Positions 6,775 through 7,933 of a DNA stretch of 7,933 nt are shown here, one piece after another (position 1 is the stretch's first letter; each line of letters begins with the position of its first letter). This DNA is from Phyllobacteriaceae bacterium (GTDB lineage Bacteria; Pseudomonadota; Alphaproteobacteria; Rhizobiales; Devosiaceae). The DNA lies in NCBI GenBank assembly GCA_012799265.1, contig JAAZLP010000420.1:1-7933 (forward strand). The letters run 5' to 3'. A model generated the notes under the pieces. It did not search any database. It was given only the letters and a program-made list of their open reading frames with translations, and had not been told where the DNA came from. Made by a program: the position numbers and the translations under genes.

Positions 6775-6862
6775 GTTCGGATAGTGCAAACAATTGCCAC
6801 GACTGTCCATTCTCCAAAACCATCCAAACAAGCATTCTGGCGCCTGAACGGGGGGAATGTTC
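6775..6862. promoter_or_regulatory. pobR-pobA divergent control region
   Basis: These 88 bases must hold both promoters and any PobR operator. An imperfect 10-bp tandem repeat, TCCAAAACCA (6813-6822) then TCCAAACAAG (6823-6832), and a further CAAACAA at 6787-6793 are candidate AraC-protein contacts, since these regulators bind direct repeats on one helix face. I found no strong sigma-70 hexamer pair: TTGCCA (6794-6799) has no good -10 partner, consistent with activator dependence. GGGGGGA (6850-6856) is the pobA ribosome site. Confidence 0.45.
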
Positions 6863-7933
6863 ATGCGCACCAATGTCGTTATTGTCGGTGCCGGACCAGC
6901 GGGATTGATGCTGGGTCGGCTACTGGACCTGGCCGGGATCGACAATATCATCCTTGAACGCAAGAGCGCGGACTACGTGCTCGGCCGCATCCGCGCCGGC
7001 GTGCTTGAGCAGGGCGCGGTCGACCTCATGGAGCGGGCCCAGGTCAGCCAGCGCCTCCACGCCGAAGGGATTGTCCACCACGGCACGCACATCACTTTCG
7101 ATGGCGACAGTCATCGCATCGACTTTACTGCGCTCGTCGGACGACAGGTCACCGTCTATGGCCAGACCGAGGTCACGCGTGACTTGATGCAGGCGCGCGA
7201 AGGCCAGACGATCTATGAAGCAGAGGACGTCGCCCTCCACGATTTCGACGGCAGTCCGTACGTCACCTGGACCAAAGATGGCGTCACCCATCGCGCCGAT
7301 TGCGATTATATCGCCGGCTGCGACGGCTATCACGGCGTGAGCCGCGCCAGTGTCCCCGACACATCGATAAAGACTTTCGAGCGGGTCTATCCATTCGGCT
7401 GGCTCGGCATATTGGTGGACAAGCCACCGGTAGCCGATGAACTCATCTATGCCCATCACGAGCGAGGCTTTGCCCTTTGTTCCCAGCGCTCGCCCACCCG
7501 CAGCCGCTATTACGTGCAGGTGGATGCCCATGAGAAGGTCGAGGACTGGAGCGACGACCGTTTCTGGGACGAGCTTCGCCTGCGCCTTGATCCGGCCACC
7601 GCAGAGGCCTTGCAGACGGGGTCAGCGCTTGAAAAATCGATCGCGCCGCTCCGCAGTTTCGTCGCCGAGCCCCTGCGCTTCGGCAGGCTGTTCCTCGCCG
7701 GCGACGCCGCCCATATCGTCCCACCCACCGGCGCCAAGGGCCTGAACCTGGCCATGAGCGATGTGGCCATGCTCGCCGACGGGCTCATCGAATACTATCA
7801 GGAGAAATCCCCTTCGGGCCTCGACGCCTATTCCGCCCGCGCCCTCTCTCGCATCTGGAAGGCCGAACGCTTCAGCTGGTGGATGACCAGTCTCATGCAC
7901 GTCTTCCCCGAAACCGGCCCCTTCGGCCGCCGC
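6863..7933 (+). CDS. pobA: 4-hydroxybenzoate 3-monooxygenase (PobA), cut by window end
   Basis: 357 codons are open to the window edge with no stop; the family is about 390 residues, so roughly 30-35 are missing. This FAD enzyme uses NAD(P)H and O2 to hydroxylate 4-hydroxybenzoate to protocatechuate, the substrate of PcaGH. Visible motifs are the FAD GAGPAG at residues 9-14, LGRIRAGVLEQG with Arg44, CDYIAGCDG, and GDAAH with Asp281. Residues equivalent to the Pseudomonas substrate pocket are kept: Tyr196 (Tyr201), Ser207 (Ser212), Arg209 (Arg214), Tyr217 (Tyr222) and Pro288 (Pro293). The Tyr385 equivalent is beyond the edge. In the cofactor helix Arg33 and Tyr38 are kept, and Gln34 is Lys. 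An in-frame ATG at 6857 abuts the ribosome site; the ATG at 6863 is better spaced (7 bases) and matches family starts. Confidence 0.96.
   Translation, partial: MRTNVVIVGAGPAGLMLGRLLDLAGIDNIILERKSADYVLGRIRAGVLEQGAVDLMERAQVSQRLHAEGIVHHGTHITFDGDSHRIDFTALVGRQVTVYGQTEVTRDLMQAREGQTIYEAEDVALHDFDGSPYVTWTKDGVTHRADCDYIAGCDGYHGVSRASVPDTSIKTFERVYPFGWLGILVDKPPVADELIYAHHERGFALCSQRSPTRSRYYVQVDAHEKVEDWSDDRFWDELRLRLDPATAEALQTGSALEKSIAPLRSFVAEPLRFGRLFLAGDAAHIVPPTGAKGLNLAMSDVAMLADGLIEYYQEKSPSGLDAYSARALSRIWKAERFSWWMTSLMHVFPETGPFGRR

Noticed and set aside
6857..6862. Alternative pobA start at 6857, two codons upstream
   Set aside because: It directly abuts the G-run ribosome site, leaving no spacing; the ATG at 6863 has 7 bases and fits the family N-terminus.

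Overview
The window carries a chromosomal-type aromatic catabolism locus: the 4-hydroxybenzoate to protocatechuate to beta-ketoadipate route with its two dedicated regulators. Gene order (pcaD-C-H-G-B as one transcript, pcaQ divergent from it, then pobR and pobA), the PcaQ-type operator and the GC-rich sequence all point to an alphaproteobacterium of the Rhizobiales/Hyphomicrobiales type. I cannot name the genus from sequence alone.

Layout. 48-1169 (+): a stand-alone MetE-C-terminal-like, zinc-dependent methyltransferase. It converges on the pca operon, with a strong hairpin between them (about 1192-1219). 4863-1230 (-): the operon pcaDC-pcaH-pcaG-pcaB. The first gene is a fusion of enol-lactonase (PcaD) and 4-carboxymuconolactone decarboxylase (PcaC). 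pcaDC/pcaH and pcaH/pcaG are translationally coupled by ATGA and TGATG overlaps, and pcaB follows after 66 bases. 4864-5011: the divergent control region, with a 16-bp PcaQ-box-like dyad at 4933-4948. 5012-5944 (+): pcaQ, a LysR regulator. 6774-5941 (-): a PobR-like AraC regulator whose stop codon shares a CTAG with that of pcaQ. 6775-6862: the pobR/pobA divergent promoter region. 6863 to the window end (+): pobA, cut by the edge after 357 codons.

How it works together. PobA hydroxylates 4-hydroxybenzoate to protocatechuate. PcaGH opens the ring to beta-carboxy-cis,cis-muconate. PcaB cyclises this to gamma-carboxymuconolactone, the PcaC domain decarboxylates it to the enol-lactone, and the PcaD domain hydrolyses that to beta-ketoadipate. 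The last steps to TCA intermediates (PcaIJ, PcaF) and an uptake system are not in the window. PcaQ is expected to activate the pca operon in response to pathway intermediates, and the AraC protein is expected to activate pobA in response to 4-hydroxybenzoate.

I see no undescribed system here: it is a well-known pathway in a compact arrangement. The points most worth a look are the pcaD-pcaC fusion that still carries an apparent internal ribosome binding site and start codon, the well-placed PcaQ box, and the short pob intergenic region with its tandem repeat. No gap without a gene exceeds 150 bases. I saw no RNA genes, CRISPR arrays, insertion sequences or other mobile elements.
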